From Glycine soja (taxonomy: Eukaryota; Streptophyta; Magnoliopsida; Fabales; Fabaceae): a DNA stretch of 64,000 nt. The position numbers and the translations under genes are program-made. The DNA lies in the NCBI RefSeq assembly GCF_004193775.1, contig NC_041006.1, forward strand, positions 28,022,975-28,086,974, written 5' to 3'. The stretch's first letter is position 1, and every line of letters begins with the position of its first letter. Below are positions 21,050 through 32,814 of the stretch, piece after piece. A model generated the notes under the pieces. The model had not been told where the DNA came from. It was given only the letters and a program-made list of their open reading frames with translations, and made no database searches.

Positions 21050-22454
21050 ATGTGTTTACTCGAGGACCTGAGGGACCAACTAGAGGCTCGGGAGGCAGTG
21101 CAAGTCCCTGAGATTGCATCTGGGACTGCATATGGCTGAACGATGCCATGAGCTGCCGCGTCACTTTTTTGTGATGGACTCCTCTAGCTGGTCCCTGATT
21201 TGCTGGGTCAGCTGCTGCAATTCTTCAAGAGGCAGGGAGGAAGAGCTGCGGGACGTCCATGGAGCCGATCCAAATTATTGCTTGATGGTGACACTGGCTC
21301 CAGTAGCACGGACACGTCCAGGGTGCTTTGGACATCCAATAGCAGCGGTGAGAACATCCTGATGTCCATGGGGGACGAAGGATCCCTGTGTCGCCTGCTC
21401 CTCAAAGGAATCCTGCACAGAAAACACACAGTTGTACATGACATTCACAAAATATTGAAATATAATTCTAATGGTTAGCTGAAAATGACTTACGATCTTC
21501 TCAGCGATTTCCTTTGCGGCCTCAGTTGTCATCTCCCCTATTTTCTTCGTGTGGGCCATCTTCCACTTCACGTGGCGTCTGACCAGGGATGGAGGGTTGA
21601 TGACGCCATCAACGCTTCCTGACTGTGCAGCTTCCTCCAGCTTCTTCTTCGTCTTCTCAGCCAGGAGCTTCTGCTCCAAATATTCATAACCCCCGCCAGA
21701 CAAAACGTGGGGGGCAGTGTTCTGTTTCTGGATGGCCTGTGCCTTTTTACGCACATCCTGCAAAAATAAAACAATAATCTTTCAAATTACTAGAATGAAG
21801 TATAACAAGTTAATTTTTTTTGAAAAACAACTTAAATGGCAAGGAACATACCTCCCAAGAAGGGTCTCTACGAATCTGGCAAAATTGGGCCCATTTTTCC
21901 TTACTTATGTCGTATTTCTCATAGACAGCGTCGTCCACACCGTCCTGATCGGCTGCAAGGGCCCATTTCCTCGTGAGGTCTGATTTAAACTGCCTCCATC
22001 TCTTGCCCACAGTCTGAAGTAACTTCATTTTCGTCCTACTGTCAGAAGCCTCTGGGATTTCAAATTTCGCCTGACAATATCAAATAAGGTTTATTTGTTA
22101 CAATAATGTATTTTTTGGCTATTAATTAAACAACATCAAATAAGAAAAGAAAAATACATGAATATCCTCCCAAATCAAGTCCTTCTGAGCAGTAAGGACC
22201 TCCTTCCAGTTCTCGTAGGTGACGTCCACCTTATCACGCGCCACAATCCCCAAATATGTTCTTAATTTCTTCTTATAGGAACCGTCGGCCTTGTCGGTAG
22301 CAGGATCAACATGGACCACTGGTCTCTCAGCACCAGGTCGTCTAGTATACAACGATCGTAGACGTGAGGCTTTGCGTGTCCGCTTCACGGTAGACGGCGA
22401 AGGAGTAGAAGGAGGAGGAGGAGAAGGAGGAGGCGAGGCAGGTGGAGAAGCCAT
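21050..22454 (-). pseudogene. CACTA A1 TNPA-like gene, 3' truncated
   Basis: TNPA-like proteins of CACTA elements bind the subterminal repeats; this type carries a plant transposase (Ptta/En/Spm, PF03004-like) region. Exons inferred from GT-AG sites and the A2 copy: 22454-22158 (proline-rich start, then LRTYLGIVARDKVDVTYENW), 22070-21852 (KWALAADQDGVDDAVYEKY), 21757-21494 (TAPHVLSGGGYEYLEQKL), 21412-21050 (GSFVPHGHQDVL, then LTQQIRDQLEESIT and MQSQMQSQ). The acceptor before 21412 is an intact TGCAG. A TAA after TIKQ (TAC in A2), plus a frameshift near 21165, inactivate it. The gene is cut off at 21050; in A2 it continues into a Ulp1 domain. Confidence 0.8.
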
Positions 22455-24083
22455 GATCCTGTATACATCATGAACCCAAAGTAAATTTTGATTACAGACA
22501 AATATCGACATCAACAGTTCTTTAAATAAAATGTGATCAATGTTTATAATTTCATAAACTAATTTTGTATGACTATTCTAGATAAACAAATAAAATCTCA
22601 TATATAATAAATCATAGGTTAAATTTCCACTCATTTTAAGAAGATGGTTTGATGTCGTTTTATGTACTCAAGCTCAAGGTTTAATTGTTTTTCATGGATT
22701 CTGGAAATGATTCTCTACGTGCTTTTATTTCCAAATCTGGGCTTCAACTAACCAAAAACTACACACACACACACACACACACATATATACACAAGTACTT
22801 CCTCTATTACTTTTCAAATTGAATTTTCCCAAAATCCAATATGTTTGACTCAATTCACATAATGCTATTTTTAGTCAATTAGGTTGATAGAATAACTCCA
22901 TTTTTTTGAAAAGATGCACAATTTAATATCCAAACAACTAATATTGAAAAGATTCAAGGATGTTCGCTATGTTGCAACAACAATCAAATGTAGGTCCAAG
23001 TGCCACATAATTATATTGTTTGACTCAATTCACATAATGATATCCACACAATTTTGTGTGGATATTAAATTAACTTTAGTCACAAGTCTTCTGTTAAGAT
23101 AAATGTTGTTGTAAAATTAGTTCTGGATGCTCTAAACTTAATTTTGAATGCTAACTAAGTGTGTTTGGATGACCGGTAAAACTATCTGAAGATCATTTTG
23201 ATTCCCTTTTAAAAAATTCCTAATTCTCCCTTTGGAAAGTTGGAGAAGCAACAACACCTATCTTTCTATACTGAAGTAGTCTCAGACTTCATGTTGCTGC
23301 AAGTTTATCGGAAAAACAAACACACGCTAAACAAGCACTTTGTAATTAGTTGGATTAGCAATTCTAACTTCCTGCTAACAATGGCTTAACTCTAACCATC
23401 TTGGCTGTATGGAGGTAGTTTGTATCTTCAAAGCTTGTGGTGAATAAAGGCTCTTGACAGTTATATATTTCTGTTTTGCAACATAATGAACATACCCCTT
23501 CTAAAAATTGTTTTAGATTTTGATATTTCTTTTTGGATTCGTTAAAGCTAATGTAGGATGTTCACTAGAAGAACCAAGTGCCACGTGTGGAATCTTTGCT
23601 TAATTATACTTTATGTCATGTCTCCTTCGGTACCACAACTGCTTTCATGTGTGTATTTTGAAAACTATTATAAAAATAAATCTCTGTCCGCGTTACTCCA
23701 CCGTGTCTAAGTGAGCCAAATAAAGCAATAATAATACAAACATCACAAGTTGACACACAAAGTCATAATTTCACCACCTACTCTGTTATTTTTTTTCTCC
23801 CTCTTGTTTTTTTTACCCATGGAAAAGCATGATGCAAATGCTGTAAAAGGCTGCAACAATCCAGATAAAAAAATATATTTGTAATCTAACACGTGCTATT
23901 AGGTGCATAACAATTACAAAGAGTAAAACATAAGTGATGATGTGATGCCCTTTTTTTGTGGGGGCATGCTTCCTTTAAATATCTACCATTTCTTCCTTTC
24001 ATAGAATTCATCCCATTCCTAATTCTAATTTTTTTCTACTCTATTCAATTTCAATTTCTCTCTGTGTTTCCCCTTTCATCACC
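22455..24083 (+). promoter_or_regulatory. Upstream region of the FLZ gene within CACTA A1
   Basis: No protein is readable on either strand. Starting near 22485 a 29-bp motif (ATTACAGACAAATATCGACA onward) also occurs near 30988 upstream of the transposase gene. An (AC)n run is at about 22764-22783. A G-box/ABRE-like GCCACGTGTGG lies at 23580-23590 and a CACGTG again near 23890. TTTAAATATC at about 23975-23984, roughly 100 bp before the ATG, is a TATA-like candidate. This suggests that the FLZ gene was copied with its own promoter. Confidence 0.45.
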
Positions 24084-24802
24084 ATGCTTCCAAAGTTCAT
24101 CATTAGCCCCTTTAGGGTGGAATCCCAAGAAGGGAAGCATGTGAACAAGAGAAGAAAGCATGTGAGATCATTTGAGAGTACCAACATGGATGTTGGTTTG
24201 AGACTTCTCCCTCAAATTACAAGCTCAAATAACACATCAAATGTCCTCTTGAAATCTGCAGTGAGAAAGGCAAACCAACAATCCATCCCTCAAGACTTAT
24301 GCTTCCTTAAAACTTGCAATCTATGCAATAAGCAACTCACTCCAAACAAAGATATTTACATGTACAGGTATAACCAAACTCCCAATACTCTCTACCTACG
24401 CATCATTTCTTAATTAAACATTAATATCATTATCTTATGCTAAAATTTAACATTAAAATTAACATCTGGGGTCATTTCTGATTTTCTTGATTAGCTTTAT
24501 TTTAACATTAAAATTAAAATCTTGGATTGTACGTTTTGGTTTTAATTTACACATAAAAGTTTGAATCTTGATGCAATTTGATTCCTGATAGAACTTGGAT
24601 TTGATGCTTCTGCAGCAGAGATCAAGGTTTCTGCAGTGTAGAGTGTTGGAACAGACAAATAGTTTTGGATGAGATGAGAGAATTAGAGAGCTCTACCAAG
24701 AAAATGGTAGCTGCTTATAGGCAATGTTCTAGTGAGGCACGTAGTGAGACTCGCCTTATACTTGAGGACCTACGAATGCAGAGACTTAAATCTAGAGTCT
24801 AA
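24084..24802 (+). CDS. FLZ-type (FCS-like) zinc-finger protein
   Basis: FLZ proteins are plant-specific adaptors that bind SnRK1 energy-signalling kinases through a zinc finger. There are two exons: 24084-24367 and 24619-24802, with a GT-AG intron (ACAG/GTATAA...GCAG/AGATC). Joining them restores one frame of 155 codons plus stop. The finger is Cys78, Cys81, then Cys100 and Cys104, with 18 residues between the pairs and the signature FCS at residues 99-101 (CNLCNKQLTPNKDIYMYR before the junction). The C-terminal helix IVLDEMRELES is typical of the family. Residues 1-70 are basic and low in complexity, as in relatives. No stop or frameshift was found. The gene is on the strand opposite to the CACTA genes on both sides, which suggests capture. 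Confidence 0.85.
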
Positions 24803-25198
24803 ACCAAATCCCTTGTATATATAATAATTAAAACCACTATTAGAAATAATTTAATATCCACACAATTTTGATTATTATATTGTTTGACTCAATTTAATAA
24901 CCAAATCCATTGTATATATAAAAATCAAATCCCTTGATTATTATATTTTTGACTCAATTTAATCTCCACACAATTTTGATTCCACACTATGTTTGACTCA
25001 ATTCACTTAATGATATTTCTTTTTGACAGGAGGGTTTAACAATAATCAAATGTAGGTCCAACAACAACAAAATTTGATGAGCAAAGTCAGGAAGAGGAGA
25101 AAATCAAGAGCAGATTCCATGGGGAGGAAAAGAAGTTAAGACTAATAATTGAAAATAATCACTTTTACTCCGATAAACTTGGCCAAATTGAAGAACAG
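24803..25198. other. 3' flank of the FLZ gene, AT-rich
   Basis: No gene. Short AT-rich strings such as CACACAATTTTGAT and TTGACTCAATT recur here and at 22830-23040, so FLZ flanks share a dispersed motif (ATATTGTTTGACTCAATT). This may reflect local duplication around the captured piece. Confidence 0.4.
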
Positions 25199-26545
25199 AT
25201 GCAGAGAAGGCCCCAAGGGGAGGAGAAGAGCTCAGGAAAGTTGATAATCAATGATTTCATGATGGATCAGATAGTAGTTAATCAGCTGAGTGAGTTTGAA
25301 GAACAGATGCCAAGCACCTTCCATAGTGAAGGCATCACAACACAAAAAATTAGTGTCAACCACATGATAAGTCCCACAAAAGGTGATCAAATTGAGCCAG
25401 GATCAAGAAGAGGAGATAAACTTTATTGAAAAGAAAATAGGCTTAATACCATAACCTATTAGTGGAATGATAGATCAAACAAAAGCAGATCAGCTGGTCC
25501 AGGATAAAACACAAACACAACGAAGATGCCATGACGATTTACTGGATGGGCGTCAAGGTGAAATCATTTTGGAGAATTCAAAGTCTTTTGCATGCTCTAT
25601 ATGCAAAAGTAGGTGTCCGAACAATGCATGGACAAAAGACTATAATTATGAAGAACTCCTAGAAGCTACAGAAGGATTTTCAATTGAGAACTCGTTATCA
25701 GAGAGAGAACATGGACCTACTATTGAAGGCTTGCTAGAGAGACAGGTAAAAATACAGTTGTTCATCAATGCTAGACATAAAAATATGGTCATGCTGTTGG
25801 TTTTATGCACAAATAAAAGCCAACTAACGATTGTGTATGAGCAAGTATGCAACGGTTCACTTGAATAGTACCTAACAAGTAAGGACTAATACATGACCTT
25901 TTACTTATCTACAAATTTAGTTTAAGAATTTTATGCATGAAATTTCATTGGAGAATTGAATTTGCTATTGACATGAAGATGTAAAGGAAATTTTAAACAT
26001 AATGCAAGGGGAAGTTTCCAATCATTGACTTGGAAGCAAAGGCAGAAAGTGGCAATGGATACTGCCAGAGGTTTAAAGTACCTACATGGGAATAACATAA
26101 TTCATGGAAATATAAAACCAAGTAACATTCTTCTAACACATAACTTCGAACCACGGGTATTTACTTGATCCTTGGTGTATTTAAAGCTTTTCTTTGTCTG
26201 TCTTAAGTTTTAGCGCAACATAATTATGTTATCTTCAAACAAATTACTACTTTTACTTGTATATATCTTTAGATTGGAGATTTTGACTTTGGAAAAGTGA
26301 AACATGGACCAAAGAAATCCAGCAAAGATAAAAGTGTATGGAATTCTGGATATGCAGCACCTGAGTATGTTGAGAATGGAAAAGTATCAAATAAGACAGA
26401 TGTGTACTCCTTTGGAGTGGTTCTTTTAGAGCTGATATATTATTATGCAAATGAATGTAGGATGAGCCTTAGTGCAATGATAGGGTTGCTACTAGTTGAC
26501 CAGAAAGTTATGGCTTCAAATTTTGGAAACAACAAATATTCTTGA
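25199..26545 (+). pseudogene. Receptor-type protein kinase relic
   Basis: Fragments of a plant receptor-like or cytoplasmic kinase in three exon-like blocks. 25620-25868 reads YNYEELLEATEGFSIENS, then HKNMVMLLVLCTNKSQLTIV, then a TAG. 26017-26157 reads RQKVAMDTARGLKYLH and IIHGNIKPSNILL, ending at CGG/GTATTT. 26273-26545 reads [27 protein letters not shown] and SFGVVLLEL. The segment that should hold the ATP-binding lysine is missing between LERQVK and INARHK. The HRD motif is HGN and the DFG motif reads DFD. The parent was probably already an atypical kinase. Early stops make this copy a relic. The reading from 25199 lacks a recognised domain and may be the variable N-terminal part. Confidence 0.75.
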
Positions 26546-26924
26546 CCATAGGCTACTAATTGCCTATACAAAAACCAAAACCTCGGACTAAATATTCTTG
26601 AGCAAATAAAACTAATTGCCTATACAACTCATTATTTGGTTTGGGAATTTTGGTGTTCACATTCTAATTTGATTTGTGTACATTAATACAAAAAAGAAAT
26701 TTAGATATTCATATTCATAAGTTTAAACTGTAAAGCAAATCCATAAGGACATAAAAGCTTAAACTGTAAAGCAAATCTCAAAAAATGGATGATAGGCGCA
26801 AGATAAATATTCTATCATCTCTCTTATCATTCTACCTAAACTAAGAGAGAAGATAAAATCAATTTAGATATTTTCATTGATGATAATAACCAAATGAGGG
26901 ATACATTTATGTTGAGTAAGATTT

Positions 26925-27131
26925 GTGTTGATTAACCTGAGTGCAAAAGCAGTGTGGACAGCAAGGTCAATGTCTGGAGCTAACAAGAAGATGATTGAGG
27001 CACTAGCTACTAGGAAGAAGGAACAATATCTAAAGAAGGAAGAGTACCTGCAACAATTTAAGATGAACTGCCATAAGTTCCATTTTCAAAGCTTTCATCC
27101 AATATATGCATGTTTTCAATTATGCAATTAG
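26925..27131 (+). CDS. Short coding-like fragment, unidentified
   Basis: Reads AVWTARSMSGANKKMIEAL then ATRKKEQYLKKEEYLQQF, with a charged helical character. It lies between the kinase relic and the transposase end in CACTA A1. It could be one more copied host exon. I do not recognise the family, and its size alone would not support a gene. Confidence 0.25.
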   Translation: MLINLSAKAVWTARSMSGANKKMIEALATRKKEQYLKKEEYLQQFKMNCHKFHFQSFHPIYACFQLCN

Positions 27132-27308
27132 TAAACCAATGACACAAACCAATGTAGTATTGATTTATTCTAAATAGAAATGTAGTATTGATTTGCTCCA
27201 TTTTATGGACTCATATAAAATGTCCATTAAATATTAATGAATTTGAATTATGTGTATGAGTTATGTAAATGAATCTAGCAAAATCAAATCTATAAATAGA
27301 AAATTACA

Positions 27309-30300
27309 TTAGACGATGTTAATTAATTCTCCTTCATCATGATCATTACGATTAGCATGAACGTTGTCAGCTTCTTCTTCTCCGACAACGTTAGGAGTGA
27401 TATGTGCGGTCAAAGGACTAACATAGGTGTCCATGTATGAATCATCATCTTCTACATTGACACCAATTGTTTTGCCTTGGAGAACCACGCACCACCTTTC
27501 ATCACAGGGGTCTTGCACGTAAAATACTTGTCTAGCTTGTTCTGCCATGATGAAAGGGTCATTGTGGTAACCAAGTTTCTTTAGGTCTACCAACGTAAAT
27601 CCTATATCATCGGTGCGCACACCGGTGTTGTTGTCAACCCATTTAGATTTGAAAACACATACAATAAATTTCACATAGTTAAGCTCCCAAATTTCATCAA
27701 TGAACCCAAAGTAAGGGATGGAAGCTACACAGGGATTGGCATCATTCACACTTGCAAAGTGTTGAGATTCAGCCCTTAGGGTGACCCCACTGTTCTACAT
27801 TGTACTTTTGTCATCTTGTGCTTTTGTGTAAAATGAATACTTGTTTATGTCGTATCCTTGCCAAGTTATAACATTTCTTTTAGGCCCATCTGCTAGCTTT
27901 CTTAATGTTTCTGAAGCATTCTCATATGCAAAGATTGTATCTTTAAACCAATCACAGAAAGTCTTGTTATGCTTTTTCAACACCCAATTCTTTGACATTT
28001 TTGGATTATTATGTTCGACTAAAGCTTCATGGTTAAGTATGTATGGCAAAACTTCATTATTGTTGTTCAAGACATACAAGTGAGCTTGTAACAAATCTTC
28101 TACACTTGGAGTGATTACATGCAGTCCTCTTGAACCCTTACCACCCACTCTGTCACCATGCCGAGACTCAGGAAGGCCAACAGGTTTAGCCTTCTCAATG
28201 TATTCTGAACAAAATTCAATGGCTTCTTCTGCAATGTACCTGTCAACAATAGATGCTTCTGGACGATATAGATTCTTTGTATACCCGTTTAAGATCTTCA
28301 TGTATCGCTCAACCGAGTACATCCACTGTAGATAAACAGGACCACAACATTTGATTTCTCTGACCAAATGCACAATCAAGTGAATCATGATGTCAAAGAA
28401 AGCAAGGGGAAAATACATCTCCAACTAGCATAGTATAATTACGGCCTCATTTTCCAGCTCATCAAACTTGACAGGATCAATGACTTTGCTACATATAGCA
28501 TGGAAAAAAAAGCACAGGCGAGTTATGCCTAACCTGACTTTGTTTGGCAAGATGTCTCGTATAGCCATGACTAACAATTGTTGCATGAGCACGTGACAAT
28601 CGTGAGACTTTAACCCTACAAGCTTAAGCTCCTTCAACTGCACAACGCTCTTAATATTTGAAGAATATCCTTGTGGAATCTTCACCCGACGAAGACACTG
28701 AAAAAAACTTATCTTCTCCTTTTTGGACAAAGTATGGCAAGCTGGGGGCAAGTAAATTTTCTTCCCATCAGACCTTGGATGCAACTGTGATCGTATTCCC
28801 ATATCAGCTAGATCTTGAAGAGTATTCAAGCCATCCTTCGTCTTGCCTTAAATGTTAAGGAGCGTCCCAATCACACTGTCACAAACATTTTTCTCCACAT
28901 GCATAACATCAATACAATGTCTAACGTCTAGATCAGACCAGTACAGAAGATCAAAGAAAATGGACCTCTTCTTCCATATGCAACTCTTACTTTTATCCTT
29001 CTTTTGGGTCTTTCCAAATACAGTATTCAGGTGTTGAACCTGCCGATATACCTGCTCACCAGTCAACGGTATCAGCGCAATATCATGCTCTTGACTTCTA
29101 TTAAAAGCTTTTTTCAGTCGTCTGTAAGGATGATTGGGTGTTAGAAAGCAGCGATGCCTACTGTAGACTATTTTTCTTCCATGTTTTAGTTGTATGTAGC
29201 TTGTGTTTTCTTCACAAATGGGGCATGCATGATGACCCTTAACATTGTAACCGCTGAGATTCCCATATGCTGGAAAGTCATTAATGGTACAAAAAAGCAT
29301 TGCACGTATTTCGAATGTCTCCTTGCGAAACGCATCAAACACCACAACCCCCTCGTCCCACAACTTTCTCAGATTTTCAACCAACGGACTTAGATAAACA
29401 TCAATGTCATTTCCTGGCTGTCTTGGGCCCGATATCATCATAGACAACATCATGTATTTTCGCTTCATGCACAACCAAGGAGGCAAATTGTAAATTACTA
29501 GCAGAACTGGCCATGAACTGTGTTGAGTGCTTAAGGTGCCATATGGATTCATTCCATCACTGGCTAGTCCAAGTCTAAGATTTCTTGGCTCTTTCCCGAA
29601 ATCCGGATACAAACCATCAATCTTCTTCCACTGCGAGCAATCAGCCGGATGACGGACCATTCCATCAGAAATCCTTCCATTTGCATGCCATGTAAGGTCT
29701 TTTGCGTCGTCCTCATTAGAAAAAAGACGCTTAAACCTTGGAATGATTGGAAGATACCACAAAACCTTCGCTGGGGGGCCCTTGTTGGAGTTTTCATCAG
29801 AACTGCTTTCCTCTTCATCCTTCACTTTGTACCGTGAAGTCCCACAAATAGGGCATTTCGACATTTCTTGGAATTCATTCCTGTACAGTATGCAATCATT
29901 GGGGCAAGCATGAATCTTCTGATACTCCATACCCATCGGACACAATATCTTTTTTGCCTTATAGTAACTTTTAGGCAACGTGTTGTCCTCTGGAAGCAGA
30001 TTGTGCACTACCTCAAGCAGTGAGGTGAAACTTTTGTCACTCCACCCATACCTGGCCTTCACATTAACCAGACTTAACGCCGCAGACAACAGGGTTAAGG
30101 AATTCTTGCACCCTGTATACAAAGGCTTCTTTGAATCACTCTGCAATTCTTCATACACAGGGGCGTGTGCTTGCTGGAAAGACTCTTGTCCAAGATCACG
30201 AATCATGTCCTCCAAGCGATCTCTCATTTCTACATCAAACGATTTAGATTGGGACCCACTCTGCATGTCTGTCACTTTACCATGTCATATCCACGTCGTG

Positions 30301-30506
30301 TAATTCTTCTTAATCCCATCACACAATAGATGGTCCCGTATGCCGTCCAGTAGTTGTCGTCTTCCATTCAAACAGTTGATGCAAGGACAATAATATTTTC
30401 CTTCTTCATTCGATCGACCTCTTTCTGAAGCAAATTGCAGGAACTGCTCGACGCCATCCTCATATTCTGGGCTTATGCGACTTTCATTCATCCAACTTCG
30501 ATCCAT
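27309..30506 (-). pseudogene. CACTA A1 TNP2-like transposase, four stops
   Basis: CACTA (En/Spm) transposases cut and rejoin the element at its CACTA ends. A single frame runs 30506 to 27309 (1,066 codons) with no frameshift. It starts with the transposase-associated domain (MDRSWMNESRISPEYEDGVE, CPCINCLNGRRQ), then the core transposase (PF02992-like: CPNDCILYRNEF, CPICGTSRY, HHACPICEENT, DVMHVEKNVCDSVIGTLL), then the DUF4218-like part (MYSVERYMKILNGYTKNLYR) and the C-terminal DUF4216-like part (PYFGFIDEIWELNY, FYVQDPCDERWCVVLQGK). Four in-frame stops interrupt it: TGA 30285-30287, TAA 28848-28850, TAG 28425-28427 and TAG 27795-27797. The A2 copy has a glutamine codon at the last site. No product is likely. 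Confidence 0.9.
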
Positions 30507-31698
30507 CTAAGCAATTCCATGCATGAAAATCTCACTTTTTTATTTATAGGTGTGGCCCTATCCCATTTAGGAAGACTATCTTTTATGTTAGCTTCAAACG
30601 TCAGGGTTAGCATTATTTTGAAATTTTTGACTAAATTTCGGCATCATTTCGCATTGGTCTCCAAGTACACGACATGACATCGGTGAAATGAATTTCCCGA
30701 TAATCAAGTATGCACTCAGAGAATAACTTCAAATGCATTGAACCGAAATTTCATCAAATTAATCAAAATAATAATAACCTTAACAAATGAATTTAACATA
30801 AAAATACTAGTCTCCCCAAACTGTCCAAACGGACAATTCAAGACTAAATACAATGACTAATGCAAACTGTCCACAAGAATCATTGCATTCAGTCTCAAAC
30901 AGGAATCTAAGGTTCACTCAGCATGAACAACAATTGTTTATATAGCAAATTACATTGATGACATATAGGAACATACAAAATCTAAATTTCAATTACAGAC
31001 AACTATCGACATCAACAGTTGTTTGTATAGCATATAACATTCATGACATACAAGAACATACAAGGACATCAACAGTTGTCTGTGTGTGTGTGTGTCTCTC
31101 TCTCTCTCTTTATGTGTGTGTGTGTGTGTGTGTGTGTCATGAGGGTGTGTGTGTTAAATTTTTGGTATGAAGAAAGTGAAAAGTGTTAATGTTAAGTTTT
31201 TGGTTTGAAAGATAAATATTGATTTAGGAGGAAGGAATGTGGAGTCTTGTATTTCTAAATGGTTGCCGCTTGTCTTCTCTCGAGGTTGATTTTCGTCCGT
31301 GTTTTTTTCACATTAGACGTCCTATATTTCTAAATAGGCAGATTCTTCTTGTCCTCTAACTGTGAACCAACCCAACTCTATGCTTTGTAATTTATACTTC
31401 ACTTCACCTTGGATTTCTTAACGTTTACTTTTATTTGAAGTATTTCGCTATTGCCAGCAGCAAACTCAAAAATCTCTTTGTTTTGTTTGTCAAACCACTG
31501 ACAACCTGTGGATATGTGTTATATGTGGGTATGTTGGCTGTGGAAGGTGAGACTCACATTTTTCTCCACCAACCCTTGTTTTCTCATGTTTTATTCTTTT
31601 TCTCTTTCTTTCTTTCCTTTATCTATTCAATTACAACCATATGGAAAATCTTGATTTAGATACAAGGGAGGAAATGCTATAATACACGATTTATGCAG
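30507..31698 (-). other. Leader region of CACTA A1 transposase with GT repeats
   Basis: No clear gene. 30970-31080 holds repeated text (ACAGACAACTATCGACATCA, then GACATCAACAGTTG again) that is also present upstream of the TNPA-like gene near 22485. 31080-31138 holds (GT)n and (CT)n runs. The sequence from about 31170 to 31690 may be host-derived sequence preceding the acetyltransferase piece. Confidence 0.4.
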
Positions 31699-31913
31699 GA
31701 ACAAAGTTATTGAATCATGTTCTTGATGTTTGCTCCAAGCAAAACATTTCTGAGGTTTTCTTGCATGTGCAAACAAACAATGAAGATTCCATAAACTTCT
31801 ACAAGAAATTTGGGTTTGAAATTACATAAACAATCTAGAACTATTATACAAACATTACACCGCCAGACTGCTATGTTCTCACGAGGTATACGGCAAGCAC
31901 AACGAAGAAATAA
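31699..31913 (+). pseudogene. NAA50-like N-acetyltransferase, last exon relic
   Basis: NAA50 transfers acetyl groups to protein N-termini (GNAT fold). A splice-acceptor-like TTATGCAG precedes TKLLNHVLDVCSKQNISEVF, then LHVQTNNEDSINFYKKFGFE, which is the conserved end of the GNAT domain with the acetyl-CoA-proximal FYKKFGF. It ends YYTNITPPDCYVLTRY...TTKK and a natural stop at 31911. Two in-frame stops occur just after FGFEIT. Only the last exon is present; the catalytic earlier half is not readable upstream. It sits among other host-gene pieces in CACTA A1, in the orientation opposite to the transposon genes. Confidence 0.75.
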
Positions 31914-32365
31914 CATTTCAGCCTGTTATTTTGAGGGGAAGTGATCAGAGATTGTTGCATTGTTTTATGGTTTTTGCCATGGATGTATTACACTAAAGTT
32001 TTTTATGTCCAATGCTAGACTTTACCATAAAGTTAGCTAAAAGAAAAAGAAGCAGCACTTGGAGATCTCTTGCTAAGGTACTATTATGCTATTTTACTTG
32101 TTTGCTCTCATCTTCCCCCAGTCTTATCATTTCCATCAAAGTAGTATTAAACTACGAAATCGGTACAAGAATCTCTAGAAACGATTAGCTAAAATGGAGG
32201 TGCATAGAGTAAATTAAAAAAACCACATCAAGATATTGTAAACCCAATTTACTTTCAGTTGCATCTTGTATTTTAAAACTAAAGTTGCCTTGTGCGTTTT
32301 GAATAAGACTTGCATGATTTGGGGCCAACAAATGGCTAGTTAACAAAATATTAATTATAATATAG

Positions 32366-32488
32366 TATACGAGAGGGCCCTTTCTAGGCTTTGCAACTGC
32401 AATAACGATTGTACCGATTGCTGAGGCATGTGCCCTCTTCGCACAATTTGGGTTGCATAAAAGACGAAGGCTTCGCAGCATAGGCTAA
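32366..32488 (+). pseudogene. Last-exon-like fragment of an unknown protein
   Basis: After an acceptor-like ATATAG an open frame reads GPFLGFATAITIVPIAEACA then LFAQFGLHKRRRLRSIG and TAA. It is a hydrophobic segment followed by a basic tail, suggesting the C-terminus of a membrane protein. I do not recognise the family. It is another candidate captured piece between the NAA50 and WEB relics. Confidence 0.35.
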
Positions 32489-32814
32489 GCTTCTTACGCA
32501 TAGTGGGAAAGGATTTCTTAGCCGTTAGATTTTCTTCTTTCTTTTTTTGTTTGTCTTTTCTTCTTTACCCCCGATTCCATCCCTCTTCTCGCTGGTAACC
32601 AGAGGTTGTTCTCTATGCCACACCTCATGGCGTTGCCACTGCAAGCAATAACTTCCCTTCCCATTCACTTTGAACATCAGTTATGCGAAGGATCAAATCT
32701 GATATGAAGAATCAATACCAAGCATTGGCATCATCAGATTTGAAGAATCGAATCCTAGGAGACCTGTGAAGGACTTTGTGGTCGCCGCCGCACTCTAATA
32801 TAAGTATTTCTCTA

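Noticed and set aside
31080..31138. Reading of VCVCVC or SLSLSL text as a protein
   Set aside because: It is a translated GT/CT microsatellite.
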